64,000 nucleotides of DNA from Chlorops oryzae (Eukaryota; Arthropoda; Insecta; Diptera; Chloropidae): NCBI GenBank assembly GCA_020466095.1, contig CM035806.1, forward strand, positions 164,557,379 to 164,621,378, written 5' to 3'. The notes under the pieces were generated by a model. The model worked only from the letters and a program-made list of their open reading frames with translations, searched no databases and was not told the origin of the DNA. Position numbers and translations under genes: made by a program. Below are positions 49,807 to 62,000 of this stretch, in pieces (within the stretch, counting starts at the first letter, position 1; each line of letters starts with the position of its first letter).

Positions 49807-49884
49807 ACTGTCGTGGCTCAGTGGGTAGAGTGTGCGCCTAGCAATCCAAACAGCGCGGGTTCAAACCCCACTCTGGTGGGCGCC
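49807..49884 (+). repeat. tRNA-like unit
   Basis: A box TGGCTCAGTGGG and B box GGTTCAAACCC (49858-49868) are at tRNA-like spacing. The T-arm GGGTTCAAACCCC pairs better than in the other units. The acceptor stem is not clear. The following 60 bp are unusually GC-rich (GGGGGCTGCGCCCCC). Probably a SINE head or tRNA relic. Confidence 0.5.
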
Positions 49885-50145
49885 GATTTCTTAAAAAAAC
49901 AAGGGGGCTGCGCCCCCCTGCTCGCGTCGCTTCGCTCCGCTTCGCACTCCCCCCTTTCTTTAAGTATTTTTTATAGTGCACCCACGATAGTTTTACGTTT
50001 CTTCATCAATGAAGAGCTAAATATTGCGATTAAAATGAGTCTCATTAAATAATAAAACAATACTGGGGCATAATTATAAAAAACTTTTAATGTGAGGGTT
50101 ATTGAATATTGCATAATCAAAAATTATAATTTCACAATTTTAGAA

Positions 50146-50440
50146 TCTTATATATAAAAAGCAATAGTTGTTTGTGTGTTTGTTTTGAGTTATCGATTTA
50201 TCGATTTTTGAGTTATCGATTTATCGATTTTTGAGTTATCGATTTATCGATGTTTGAGTTATCGGTAGTTATCGATTTATCGATTTTTGAGCTATCGATT
50301 TTCTATGACGTCATCAAAAAGTCGGAAAAAAAAGGGGGTAGACAATATGCTCATTTTAATCGCAAAAAAAAAAAAAAAAAAAAAAAAAAAGGGGGGCCGG
50401 GCATCGCCGGAACATTTGTCCAAAATAAACTCGGGGTCAC
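50146..50440 (+). repeat. Helitron-like fragment with 24-bp tandem repeats
   Basis: TCTTATATATAAAAAGCAAT resembles the 5' end of insect Helitrons and follows an A. Four units of about 23-24 bp (GAGTTATCGATTTATCGATT) follow at 50194-50300. A long A-run then precedes the hairpin CCGGGCATCGCCGG. The 3' boundary is uncertain. Separately, TTGCGATTAAAATGAG (50024) recurs inverted at about 50350. Confidence 0.4.
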
Positions 50441-52086
50441 CAGATAATATATTTCGAGAAAGAAACACCGAGAATTTTGTTCAGTAGTGTAATATAGTGA
50501 GACGATTTGGTAGATTCTCAAAGAACCTAAAGACGAGCTGCCGCTTGAGTCGCTCTTTTGACGGAATCTGTTCAAGTTGAAAACTCCCAAAGATACGTAA
50601 AGTAATTTAAATCGTTCCGATTGGTTTTCTCCCGCTAAAGGTTCACATAGCATTACTTCACGGAGAAGACATACATACAGATGATGAGCATATTCCGATA
50701 TTTTGAGTTTTTGTGCTTTTGTTTGTTGAAGGCTTTTATTTTGTCCCACACCGACCGACCCAACCCGACCGGTCTGAGCTTAGATGAATTGAACCGAACC
50801 GAACCGAACTGAACTAAACTGAAGTGAAGTGAACTGAGCTGTACTTCCACACTCAACAAAAGGTGCCACTGAATTTTCTTTAAAGTATCTGACACCTTTC
50901 ACCTCACAATCTTTGCGAACAAAATTTAAGAGCAACACTTTCCGCAATATCTGCATTGCTAACATGGCATGAGGACACATAGATGACGGCATGGAAGCAA
51001 GTGCATACAGAGTCCAACGTCGCCTATTCCCAATCGTTCGCTCGTTCGTTCGCTCATTTCAGTTCCTTACATCCGATATCCTTCGCAATAAGTGGTACGT
51101 TCGTTCCTTCGTACGTATGCACGTTCATTTGTTCGCTCCTCAGTCGTTCGATTGCGTTCGAAAAACAAGGAACTTTGGCAACATCCATTTCCGCCACTCG
51201 ATATGGATGTTTTGTGTGTTCCGATAAGAAGGAAACAACCTTATTCATTGGCTCTGACATTTATGTACATATATCTAAACGAACAATATTTCGTATTGGG
51301 AATATATTGCACTATCTATCTTTGCATTACACATACATACACTTATGTATGTATGGGGCCCCAATATCCTTCCAACAATGCTTTTATCTATTTGTATCAC
51401 CTTTGTGTTCCCATAATAAAATCGAGTCTTCTTTGTTTCGGGATATTTGTTTCGTTCGATTTGGTTTCGGTTTTCGCTTTGGCTTTGGTTTTTGTTTGTC
51501 ATTTTCGTTTTCATTTTATTCTTCGGAAAATCTATTGAAATTTCGTATCATACTATGTCCTTTAAGATGTCATTCCATTCCATTCCATTCCATTCCATTC
51601 GGTTCGGTTCTTTTCTTTGTTTTCGAGATTTTCCGCTCTTTTTGTTTTTCTTTTTTATACCTCAGAGAGACGTGTTCGAAAACACTTTGAAAATATGTAC
51701 ATATAAATATGAATTAATATTAGACTATATATGTATGTATATTGTTCTGTACTAAACCCAGTAGTCAGCGGAGCCACCACAACACTAGCGATTTCACTAG
51801 TCACTGGGTGTCGGGGATCGGTCCCTTTCCTATCCAAGACGCTGGCGAATTTAACATTACGATCTCATTGCCGGGGACAGGTCGTCCTTTTATGCGCCAC
51901 CTTTAGCCAGTCATTTCGCTAGCGAAAAGGGGCAGGAAAATGGCCTAGCACCAGCGACGAGAAAAAAAGAAAAATTTCATTTTTTGTTTTGAATTTTTTT
52001 AAATTTATTTATTTTATTAATTATTATATTTTTTTGTTTATCTATTTTTTATTTTAAATCTTTTTTTTCTTCTCTTAAAATTTTCT

Positions 52087-52160
52087 CGCCTCCACGAGCT
52101 TCGAACCGCTGACCACCAGATCGCTGGGCGAACGCCTTAACCATTACGCTAAACGAACGA
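52087..52160 (-). repeat. tRNA-like unit 2, inverted copy
   Basis: Read on the minus strand: A box TAGCGTAATGG and B box GGTTCGAAGCT, with the stem TTCGCCCAGCGA between. It corresponds to 30461-30541. Confidence 0.55.
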
Positions 52161-52398
52161 ATTTAATTTCTTGGTCAAAATGCTCACTTGAGTTTAGCGT
52201 TGCTCAGATTTTGGGAAACGTATTTAACGAATTTTTTCACTCCAAAAATTGTTTACTTGAAAATGAACCATTAAAAATAAAAATAATAATAAAACCTTAA
52301 AAATTTAGGGGAAAATGTTTGTCTTCCAAAATAACTGAATTATGAACAAAAAAAAACTCTAATTTATAAAAAAAAGTAAAAAATTTAGGAAAAATTCT

Positions 52399-52473
52399 CG
52401 CCGCCCGCAGGGATTGAACCCCGAACCTCCCTGCTATCGAGTCATAGTTTGAACCACTGCGCTATCGAACGCT
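52399..52473 (-). repeat. tRNA-like unit 1, inverted copy
   Basis: Read on the minus strand: A box TAGCGCAGTGG and B box GGTTCAATCCC, with ACTATGACTCGATAG in the anticodon position. It corresponds to 30149-30224 and keeps better box sequences than that copy. Confidence 0.58.
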
Positions 52474-53199
52474 TGACGGGCAAATGATCAGAATGCGAGG
52501 TAAAAGCAGACAACAGCAAAAACAATCATACGCAGCGAATAGGGAAATGTGAGCTGAGGCCTATCTACTCTTTCAGGTTCATGTGGTAGGTGAAATGGCT
52601 AGTCATCAAGGACTGGCACTTTGGCATGTCACAAATATCGGGGGCGACCTACTGACTACTGGGACACATTCTTTCATTCATTTGAGTGTGTGCTTAATGT
52701 GTCTGATTTTCGCTAGTGTATAGAAAATTAATGAGCATGGCTGAAACGCATTCTCGAGTTCATTGGCGGAGTCATAGGCCCCGTGAGTCCTTTGCTCCTC
52801 CGAATTAGTTTAGAAATATCCATTTCGACAATGGCCTAATGAAAATGCTGCATTTTCTCAACTAAATAAGTAATGTCATGTCACCTTAAAAGGACATTTG
52901 TGAATTTGATACACATTGATGTTCTCAAATTTTTTTCGAATCGATTTAGGCGGTGGTGTGTTCAGCTTTTTTCTCTACTCTTCTGATCTATGATTTGAAG
53001 CTAACATTGTTTTTTTGTCACGTCTCGAATATTCAACTTCCCAAAGCTAGGATCATGGAATTTGTTTTTTTTTTTCTTATTTTAATTTAACTTTTCTTTC
53101 CCTTCTTTGGGGACGTATCAATTTTTAGTCGAAAAATTGTACCTAATGAATTTTTACGTTGCTTAAAACTGATCCTGTTGTTCGTATCATTGCCGTGGT

Positions 53200-53272
53200 C
53201 GGCCTCCGTGGCGTTATTGGTTGAAGTTTCAACTTACGATTAAAGAGGCTCCGGGTTCAACTCTCAGCTCGG
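53200..53272 (+). repeat. tRNA-like unit
   Basis: A box TGGCGTTATTGG (53209) and B box GGTTCAACTCT (about 53254) are 45 bp apart. The stem pairing is poor. Unrelated in detail to the paired units upstream. Confidence 0.42.
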
Positions 53273-53471
53273 TTTTAATTTGTGTCCTTTTTTCTGTTTC
53301 TTTTCTTCTTTATTTTCCCCATTTGCCGTGGTATTGTGGCAGTTTCAGGGTACGACTTTGTGAAATGTATAGGTACTGAGGAACTAGAGAGTGGTTTTTG
53401 TTTTGGGGCGATGTTACCTTGGTATTGTTGTTATTAATTTTACTAATGATAATTATTTTATTTTATTGCAG

Positions 53472-53623
53472 CTCATCCCGGACAGAGCCTCCAGATCTAG
53501 TGGGCATAATGCGTGTCACTGATGATATGATCGATTCACTGGTCTGTCCTCCTCCACCATCGGATCCACCCGTTATGAGCGAAGAGATGATATCAGGATT
53601 GATTGTTCCAGCACCGGGTTGGA
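53472..53623 (+). CDS. sif: sif exon: linker after the PDZ domain
   Basis: This exon has 152 nt: 1 nt completing the arginine, 50 codons, and 1 nt of an asparagine codon. The acceptor is TTATTGCAG and the donor GTAAGT (phase 1). It begins [18 protein letters not shown] and ends [11 protein letters not shown], with a short proline run ([10 protein letters not shown]). In still life this acidic, proline-containing stretch lies between the PDZ and DH domains; no enzymatic function is known to me. A CT microsatellite starts 37 bp beyond the donor. Confidence 0.94.
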
Positions 53624-53680
53624 GTAAGTATAACTTTTACTCGGTAACACACCCGCCTCTCTCCCTCTCTCTCTCTCTCT

Positions 53681-53711
<31 letters not shown>

Positions 53712-53849
53712 TCTCTTTTCTCTCTCTATCTCTAACTCTTTGTGGGCGTGCTCTTCGGGGCCTAAAATATCCTTACTTGTTTTCGACATGGCCTTTCACA
53801 AGGTAACGATAAGTAACGAGTACTTAAAAAAAAAAAAAAATTTAATCCG

Positions 53850-54068
53850 CCTGATTCGAAATATTCCCGGGGAATTTTTCGCTGCGGATTTGAAAAAAAA
53901 AACCCCACTCTAAACACACTGGCAAGGGATTATACAGGGAGCAAAAATTTCAAACAGTTTTAAGATCATCACATTCTTTCTTTAATTGACTCTTAGAAGA
54001 CTTCCTTTTTTTTCGCAGGGAGAAATGTCTAGGGACGAAATTCTCGGGGAATATTCATTTAGAATTGG
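53850..54068. repeat. Degenerate inverted-end repeat
   Basis: GATTCGAAATATTCCCGGGG at the left and TCGGGGAATATTCATTTAG at the right are loosely inverted. A related right half lies at about 48820-48945 (GGAGAATATTCATTTAGAAT). The ends resemble those of 55582-55814. Confidence 0.4.
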
Positions 54069-55581
54069 TCCAAATTAACGAGCGAAAATTATAAGAGCAT
54101 GGAGCAAAAGGGGCCACTAATTGTTATGCCGCCGGGCTTGCCAACCATTAGCTTTGATTTATCCCAAATAAGCCCCATCCTTTCCTACATAACATTAACA
54201 AAAAAATAAAAAAAAAAAGGCTATCCCCACCAAAGCATCAGCATCAGCATCAGCCATCATCAGCGTCACGATAAATGTCTGTGTATTTAGGAGAACGGGA
54301 TTTTTTTTTTTAGCGGTCTTCTTGCAATGATAAACTTTGAGAGTTTTGCGTACGAATTTTAACCCATTCACTGCCGAATTACAATCAGATGGTCCCACAA
54401 ATGAAAATGAAAATATATCGGTTGAAAATTCTATTGGACTGTACTATCCCAATTGCAGTGGAAGGGTTAAAAGAACGAAAGAGAAACAGGACCCGCCGAA
54501 TGTGTGTTGTACATTCTAAAGCAATCAAATGTAAAATAATTTATAACCACGAGAAAACAAACCACGATCCTCTCCTCTCAATGCAAAACGTTTTGCCATT
54601 TTGCTTTGCGTTTTTTTTTTAATTTTTTTATTTTTATTTTCCGAGGCTGTAATTAACGTTAATAGCGGCCAAACAAGCGCACACACACACAGAACCAAAC
54701 ACACTCACGCACAGACACATCCAGCTACTAACAGGACGTTAACATTGGCCGGCTAAAGGTTCGCTCTCAGTTGAATTGCGGCCGGATGGGGGGAGGGGCG
54801 GTCATTTGGGCGCAACTCTTTTGTACTCCGTGCAGAATGTTTAAGTGCTCCATGCACACAATTGCTACAAATGTTGACGTTCCCAAACTGAACGGCAAAC
54901 GCGTGGGCATGACTTTTGCAATCGTTTAGCGCACAGCGAAATAAAATATAAAAAAATAAAAATAAAAAGAGGCACTCCTAAAACACTTCAAGCACTTCCG
55001 CCGCCACCGCCGCCGCTCTAGACGCAGTGCAGCGATTTCTTGACGAAATCACAAAAAATTCACCTTCATCTCGACGCACTAAATCTGCTGTTTGAATAAC
55101 CAAGGGTGTCATATAGCCTGCGATGGATTCAAGACAACAAGAACAGTTCCTCCGCTCACAATTTTTCAAGATCGAAATAAAAACAAAGCAAAAAGAAAAA
55201 ACATTACCCATTTTCGCAATGGAAATAACAAATTTAAGCCATAAAATATGCAATATATTTTTATGATAATGGTTTTGGTTTGGAACATAACGAGAGCATA
55301 GCTTTAGAACCAAAAAAATTAAATGTTAAATTTCTTATCGAAAATTATAAAGGACCTCAATATCTTTGAAAGTGCATCATTCATTTTCCTCATTTTCGGT
55401 ATCAAGTTTAGAAGATATGAAGCATATTTTTTGGAGACTTCTGAATTCTGAAAAATTCTTGCAAAACAGCAAACATTTTTGTGACCAATTTATGCCAAAT
55501 TTCGTACATTTGTACTGTATACGCACGTCTACTGCAGCATATCAAAACTGAGAGCGTCAATATCTTAAAAATATATGTACA

Positions 55582-55814
55582 CAGCCCGATTCTGAATATA
55601 CTGGTACCCGGGGAACGAATTCCCGGGGGATTTACTTTTCTCGAGACTAAAACTCTCCTTTTCCAAACAGATAGCGTAAGGAAAATGATGGGCATGGGTC
55701 AAATACCTATTACGCATCAAATTTTTTCCCTCAAATATTGGGGCAAAAAAATTACCCTCGGAAAATGTAAATTCCCCGGGAATTCGTTCTCCGGGAATAT
55801 TCAGAATCGGGCTG
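55582..55814. mobile_element. Palindromic MITE (233 bp)
   Basis: The ends CAGCCCGATTCTGAATAT and its exact inverse enclose a second inverted pair around CGGGGAACGAATTCCCGGGG and CCCCGGGAATTCGTTCTCCG. Arms total about 55 bp. The flanks do not show a matching duplication. Non-coding. Confidence 0.7.
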
Positions 55815-58126
55815 AGAATTTTATTTTCATACAAATTTTTTCTATGCTAGATAATACTCGGAGGTATTTTTTTTAAATCGCTAGAAAGTGGCGCGAAAAC
55901 TAGAGTACACTGAAAAAAATAATTTAATTTTTATTTTCTCTTTTGTGAAAAATTTTTTCTCAATGTAAAATTTCGTCTTTATGTCTTAATTCGTTTTTGA
56001 GACATGTGCCGTTTTTCGAAAATGTGCCGTTTAATAAAATGGGACTTTCAAGGACACTGGGCAATAGAAACCTAAAAAAAAAAATAGGTTTCTACAGTGT
56101 TTTAAGGTAGTAAGTACCTACCTATCCAAAAATCAACAAAACTTCAAAATCCCGATTTCCTTCCTGAGTCGGCAAGACCCTTTGTAATTGATGTTAATGG
56201 AAACTTGAGACTTTTGCCTCAATGTGTCGAAAAATGTGCCCAAAATATGTCAATAAGGCAAGAATATTTGGATTTAATCCACACAGAAAAACCTCCTGCA
56301 TTTTTTTGGAAAAATCTGGGGAAAAAATCTCATAAACGATTGTGCCTGATTTCGAATAGCGCAGGAAATCTTGCGCATGAATTCTTTTAAATATCGAAAA
56401 CATAAATTCATAATCGGCGTTGCCAATTTTCATGAAACTTCGTTTTTCTCCAAATTCCATTAAAAAAAGCCCAAATTTCATTATTCCAGGAGGACTTCTA
56501 CTTTTTGCGAAAGAAATTTTTTAACGCCGAACCACTGTGCGCCCTATTATTGGATTTAAATAGTTTCTGTTTCTGCTTTTCTCTCCTCCTATGAAACCTA
56601 TAGGGAGCGAAAGGGTTAAATGTTACGCTAAAAATAAGAAAGCCTAGCAACAAAATCTATAACTTACTCTAATTGTAGCCTAAATTAGTGATTGTTGAGT
56701 AACGAGTGGACGCAATAATGTTGCCACATGCTGCAATTGTTGCTGCAATTATTGATGTTGAACAAAAAAAAACAAACAAAAAAAAACTACAAAAACACTC
56801 GTAAATAGTTTTTTGTTCTTCGTAATTTTTGTTGCCACAAACTCGTGTAACTCATGACTGATGACTCTGTGACTGCGCGAGCCACAACATCCATACTTCT
56901 GTATGTATGTATGTATGTATGCATGGGTATACCAGTGAATTGCCTACTGGCTTCGGTTTGGCTTGACCCGGCCACCGGTCTTTCTTGGCCGTAGTGCTTC
57001 AACGTAATTTTCTCGTTGCATTCGAAAGTTTTCCTTCTTTTTTTTGAGGATTTTTTTTTTTTTTTTTTTTTTTTTTTGCAAAAGTTTCAAGATGTCGACA
57101 ATTTTTCTCTGCCACTTTCACGTGTCAGCGGCTACAGGTCTTCGCTGCCTCAAGTACTGCGGGGAATTTTTTTATTTTTTATTTATATTTTTTATTTTTT
57201 TTTTTTTTATTCGCCGTGCTGCCATAATCCGAGGCGTGATTAATAAAACTTTCGTAATAGAAGCAAACAATCAAGAAGGCAAGTAAAGCTCAGTTTGTTG
57301 GCTGATGTTTCCATTGTTCGTTCAGTTTCTTACTTCACATACCTCCATACCGCTTCTGGCCATGTTTGGTTTTTTTTTTTTTTTTTTTTAGGGGGATGCG
57401 TTGTTTGTGCTTTGCGTTTCTTTTATAAAATTCGCTCATTTGCGATTTTGGAGTTAAAATTTCTCGAAATTGTTATTTGATAGTAGCACGCCTTCGAGTT
57501 CGAAACCTAGAGAAACCTGAAGAAACCTGATGTAATAAAACTTTCGCGGGTTAACGCGAAAAAAGTTTCGGTTAAGCAAAATCCTTAGGCCCCAAAAACA
57601 AAAAATGAAATACAACAAAAAGTGTTTTCAACACGAACAGCGATTGGGTGCGAAAAGGAGAGAAGAGAGTGACGAGGATGTGAAGAAGACTTGGGTTTTT
57701 TTTTTTTTTTCTTTGCAATGAAAATTTTGTTCATTATAAAGTGTAAATATACACAGTCCTTAGATTGGATTGAAAAACATCGCAGGCAAAGTGCACGCAG
57801 CTGCCGGGTAAAGTTTCATTGTAGCAGAAAATTTTAAGAAAAAAATATAAGCCAGGTTTGATTTGAATCTTATTAGAATGTTTCCCATTTAAAGAGTTTC
57901 TTAACTCCGCACAACCATTGACAACAACTGACTTTGCTGACTGATTAAAGGAATGAATCAGTTTTTTATAATTTTTTTTATTTTTTTATTTTCCTTTAAT
58001 AAAACTTCACAATCCGTCAGCTTAGTGCTGCTGCTATTGCTTTGAACTCAGGTGTACGCTCTCTCTCTGGAAGTGAATCGTTATTAATTTTCTCGTTTCT
58101 TTTTTTTTTTTTTGCTCAATTCACAG

Positions 58127-58281
58127 ATGGCGCGGGAAAGGACTTATTTTCACCAGAAGCTGAAAGCTCACCAGCTCCATCTTCAGTTGAACCGGGAACC
58201 CAAGCTACGGTACAGGGTGCGAAATCCACTTCCCGAACGAGCAGCTTCGAAATTGAAAACCTTCTGAAGACGGCGGAGCAA
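58127..58281 (+). CDS. sif: sif exon: linker leading to the DH domain
   Basis: This exon has 155 nt: 2 nt completing the asparagine and 51 codons. The acceptor is AATTCACAG and the donor GTAAGC (phase 0). It begins [17 protein letters not shown] and ends [13 protein letters not shown]. The conserved ends ([17 protein letters not shown] and [18 protein letters not shown]) identify it as the still life segment just before the DH exchange domain, with a more variable middle ([15 protein letters not shown]). The next still life exon should start the region before the DH domain. I could not find it in the remaining 5.7 kb. Confidence 0.92.
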
Positions 58282-58473
58282 GTAAGCATTACGTGCAACA
58301 ATCATTTTACAATACATACATATATACATATGTATGTTTATACATTTGTTCATACCCTGCAGTAATTTGACCAAGTCCCGGAACTGTAACAAATCCATTC
58401 TCCTTCCAATTCTAGCATTAATCCGCTCAATCAACGAGATGTACATATGACTCTAGTGGGTCTTTTTCTTTAA

Positions 58474-59212
58474 GGGGGTCTTCTCATTGAAAACCCGTTT
58501 TTTGGACCCTTTTTAAAAAAAATTCTTATTTGAAAACGCAAAGAAGAATTGAAAACTTTTTTTATTTATTGTATTACAAAAGGTTCAAAGTAAATAAAAA
58601 AAAAATTTTTGCCTCGATACGTGGGCTGTTCAAAAAGTAATGAGACTTCAAAGTTGGTGGTGAAAAAAAAGGTGCCGTCACGGCGGCCACGATTCCGGGT
58701 CTCCGGAGCGTCCGAAATGGAAAAAAAAACGGGTTTATAATTAGTATAGATGTAATTCTCGCGTGAACCTCAAGCTTAATTTTGTGATTTTTTTTTGACA
58801 AAATGGCGGCCATTCAAAAAAAAATTTCAATTTCGGGCTTTTTTTTGTAGTTTAGTGTAAAAAAAAAAAATAGTAAAAAATTTTTTAAAATTATGGTCGA
58901 GGTTCACCCGAGAATGGTGACAATTCTGCGTCGATTCCATTTTGTTTCATGAAAATTGGTTCAGTTGAACTGGAGATATCATGGCCGCCAGTTCGAAAAA
59001 CGTGGTTTCGAGATAAACGCGTTTAAAGTTTGAAGCAACGCAAAAATTACTCGTTTTAGCGCAGATCTTGCTCGACAAAGAAGGCTATATCCTCTAAACT
59101 ATTTCGAATTTCAAAAAATCCTTTTAGGGGCATATTCACAACTACCCAAGCTATAAATAAATGCAAAAAAAAAAAAAGTCGAAAAAAAAAGTTGCTCAAT
59201 GAGAAGACCCCC
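58474..59212. mobile_element. TTAA-flanked (piggyBac-like) element, copy 2
   Basis: TTAA flanks it at 58470-58473 and 59213-59216. Inverted ends read GGGGGTCTTCTCATTGA. The 739 bp are nearly identical to 45009-45745 and in the same orientation, differing by scattered substitutions and run lengths. Confidence 0.82.
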
Positions 59213-59531
59213 TTAAATTTATTTAATTGTTGTCAATTGTTTTGTTGCAAACAGACCGGTTTTTTTTTTTTTTTTTGGGGGGGGGGGGCAAGGTTTATTA
59301 ACCCTTAAATGCATAAGAGACAAAATTATCCCCACATTAGCTTCAGGCGATATTGAGAATTAAAAAATGTTTTAAATCATTTAAAATTATTTGGAGACGA
59401 GTAAATAACCCTTAAGCGTTAAAGGGTTAATATATCTTATTAAAAAAAAAAGGGAAGAGATTTAACTGGGTTGAACGAAAATGTCATTCCAAAATATTTT
59501 TTTATTAATGTCGGGTCGATATATGGACCCA

Positions 59532-59673
59532 CAATGGCGGATTTTCCAAGTAAGCAACATTGGCAGCTGCCAAGAGAGGTAAATTTTTAGGGGCGAAATA
59601 AAAGGATTAATAACACAAAGGGCGAAAATGAGGGCTATTCCTTGAGGCGGCAAATTGTCTTCATCCGCCACTG
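59532..59673. mobile_element. Short hAT-like MITE (142 bp)
   Basis: Ends are CAATGGCGGATTTTCCAAG and, inverted, CAGTGGCGGATGAAGAC. The flanks TGGACCCA and TGGTCCAA match at six of eight positions, fitting an aged 8-bp duplication. Confidence 0.62.
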
Positions 59674-61494
59674 TGGTCCAAGCTAATAAAGATTGAAATA
59701 TTTATTCATTTCCGGGACGCCAGGGTTTGGTGTTCTGCCTTTTATTAAATTAGCCTCCATCTCCTTCTCCATATTACTGCGGGGTATGTATATCTCAACA
59801 AACATACTCAGGTGTGCGTATTTGTGTGATAAAAAGATTAAGGCTTCGTTTTTTTTTTTTTATTTGTTTTTTCCAACAACAAGGTTCAATTATTTATAGC
59901 CTACAGAGTTGTGCTAGAATCTTTATATTGAAAAGTGTTGCCTTTAAGAACAAAATGTTGCACAACATTCTGAACAAGAATGTGTTATTTTCATTTTTTT
60001 TTATTTTTTATTTCTGCGAATTCATTTGTTCGGTAACACTTTTATTGGCTTGAACGCAACTTTTTTTTAAAACCTTTAACGCATAAGGGGGAAAATTTTT
60101 GTAGCCCCACATCAGTTGTTTGATTTATGGCAATGTTGGAAATAGAATTTCTATAAAAAATAAATAAAAGCAAAAAAAACTTACACTTTATATTGACCTC
60201 AAGCTCGAAGAGACTTCTTTCTCAAAATATTTCTATAAATTTGAAAAATTGTGCGGTCACAGATTTATCCGTTATGCGTTAGAGGGTTAATAATTCATGG
60301 TCAATATACATTGCTTTCATAAATATTTTTGAAGATTCCAATTTTCAGTCATAGTGTTTTGTAATTTTTTTTTTTTTTTTTTTTTTTGTTGAATTGTTTT
60401 GTTGAATTTTTCATTGCAATACAGTTCATATTTTTACACTTTTACGTGTTATGTATGGAAATTTTGCTTGTGCATGTACATATTTACAATTTTATATTTA
60501 TACGAAATATTCTTTTATATTTAAAATAATTTTTTTCAATTATTTTATGCATGGGTTTTCTTTATCTCGGCTGATTTTCACAATAAGAAGAATGAAGAAA
60601 AAATTATTTCCAATTCATTAACCCACCTTCAATGAGATCTCATAGAGCTGACGAGATAGGAGCAGCACCCTTAATAAAACGTTGGAGTTCGAAATTCGGA
60701 AAAAATAGATTCCGATTTATCTACGATAAGATAAAAATTCAACGCTATTGTGTGACGAAATTATTTGTATGAAAACCATGCCACACCGTACGCGTACGTG
60801 GGCGTACTTCCCAATTTCTTATTAAATATCTTCACTGATTTCCCGTATTTAGGCTCATTTTGATTTATTTGTTGCTATACACGTTGGTGCTTCCAGCATA
60901 GTATCACAAGACGGAGGGGTGTCACTTCGCTCCACTACACAGTGTACCCATTTTTGCCTCATGACATGGGCATGGACAGAGATCAGCGAACCTGGGTCGA
61001 GTTCCGGTGCTATCCTCACCTCAAAGATACCACAGTCCGCACGTAACTCCCCGAAGGGTCGTACCCAAAAAGGACGGGAAGAATACTAAAACGTATTCCG
61101 GGGAGCTCCGGATCCCCGTGGTACCATTTTTGCGTCATAGATAATGGTGTAAATACAACTGTAACTAGTTTAGGTGAACTACTCCAATAGTAATTGCAGT
61201 TCGTATGGCTAACTCTGCGTACATTCCTCAAAAGGTTCCTGCACTCCCAACTTGACCCCATACCCGAACCATGTATTGGTGGACATTTGGCTAGGGTCCG
61301 CGGGTTTTCCAAGCCCGTAAATCATAAATGATTCCCCCTGCGGGAGAGAACACGGAGACAACGGCCGAAAAATTTTGGTATCTGCTTCGCGTCTACTTAT
61401 GTAGGTTAAAATGTCTCTCGGCGACAAAAGAGTGTCTATTAGGTTAGCTATTTTAACTATAGGTACACTTTTCTTAGTCCCAAATCGAATGTCT

Positions 61495-61754
61495 CGCTCT
61501 CTCTCTCTGTCTCTCTCTCTCTGTCTCTCTCTCTCTGTCTCTCTCTCTTCTCTCTGTCTCTCTCTGTCTTCTCTCTCTCTTTCTCTCTCTCTCTCTTTCC
61601 TCCTCTCTCTCTTTTCTCTCTCTCTTCTTTCCTCCTCTCTTTCTCTCTCTTTCCTCCTCTCTCTCTTCTCCTCTCTCTCCTCTCTCTTTCCTCTCTCTCT
61701 TTCTCCTCCATCCCTCTCCTCTCTCTCTCACCTCTCATCCCTCACTCACTCTCA

Positions 61755-61817
<63 letters not shown>

Positions 61818-62000
61818 TCTCTCTCTCTTCCCCTCTAAGACTCACTTCTCCTCCTCACTCTCTCTTCCCTTTCTCTCTCCTCCCCTCTCTCTCTCTCTAT
61901 CGTTCTCACCACCTCTTATCTTTACCCTCTCCCCGCTCTCACTATTTCTGTTTTTGTCCACTCTATCTGTCGTTACCCTTTCTCTTTCTCTCTCTCATTC
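61495..62000. repeat. CT-rich pyrimidine microsatellite
   Basis: About 500 bp of CTCTCT with TCTGTCTC units at the start, CCTCTCTTTC units in the middle and a (CACTCT)n block near 61745-61815. It creates a long false frame on the + strand and Arg/Glu-rich ones on the minus strand. Confidence 0.96.

Larger units (their letters stand above)
51757..52663 (-). mobile_element. TIR element carrying the tRNA-like pair, second type
   Basis: Ends are CCCAGTAGTCAG at both sides, inverted, enclosing 907 bp. The inner 51936-52480 is the inverse of 30145-30705, with both tRNA-like units and the spacer recognisable throughout. The outer about 180 bp on each side are unrelated to the element at 29948. No coding region and no clear target duplication. 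Confidence 0.6.
48321..53471 (+). other. sif: sif intron (5.2 kb)
   Basis: GT-AG intron (GTGAGT...ATTGCAG), phase 2. It contains a degenerate repeat at 48435-48945 similar to 53850-54068, nested pogo-like and hAT remnants, tRNA-like units, a Helitron-like fragment and a TIR element, all listed. 50753-50840 and 51020-51600 are low-complexity pentamer-like repeats (GAACC, CGTTC, CATTC), which explain the longer reading frames there. Confidence 0.8.
53624..58126 (+). other. sif: sif intron (4.5 kb)
   Basis: GT-AG intron (GTAAGT...TTCACAG), phase 1. It begins with a CT microsatellite (53660-53732) and holds a MITE-like repeat at 53850 and a palindromic element at 55582. 54080-55560 and 55820-58100 are AT-rich with many A- and T-runs, a (CCGCCA)-like stretch near 55000 and (GTAT)n near 56902. 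No nested gene is recognised. Confidence 0.8.

Noticed and set aside
50983..51690. 235-codon frame rich in Phe, Ser and Arg
   Set aside because: It runs through low-complexity CGTTC, GGTTTC and CATTC repeats and shows no domain.
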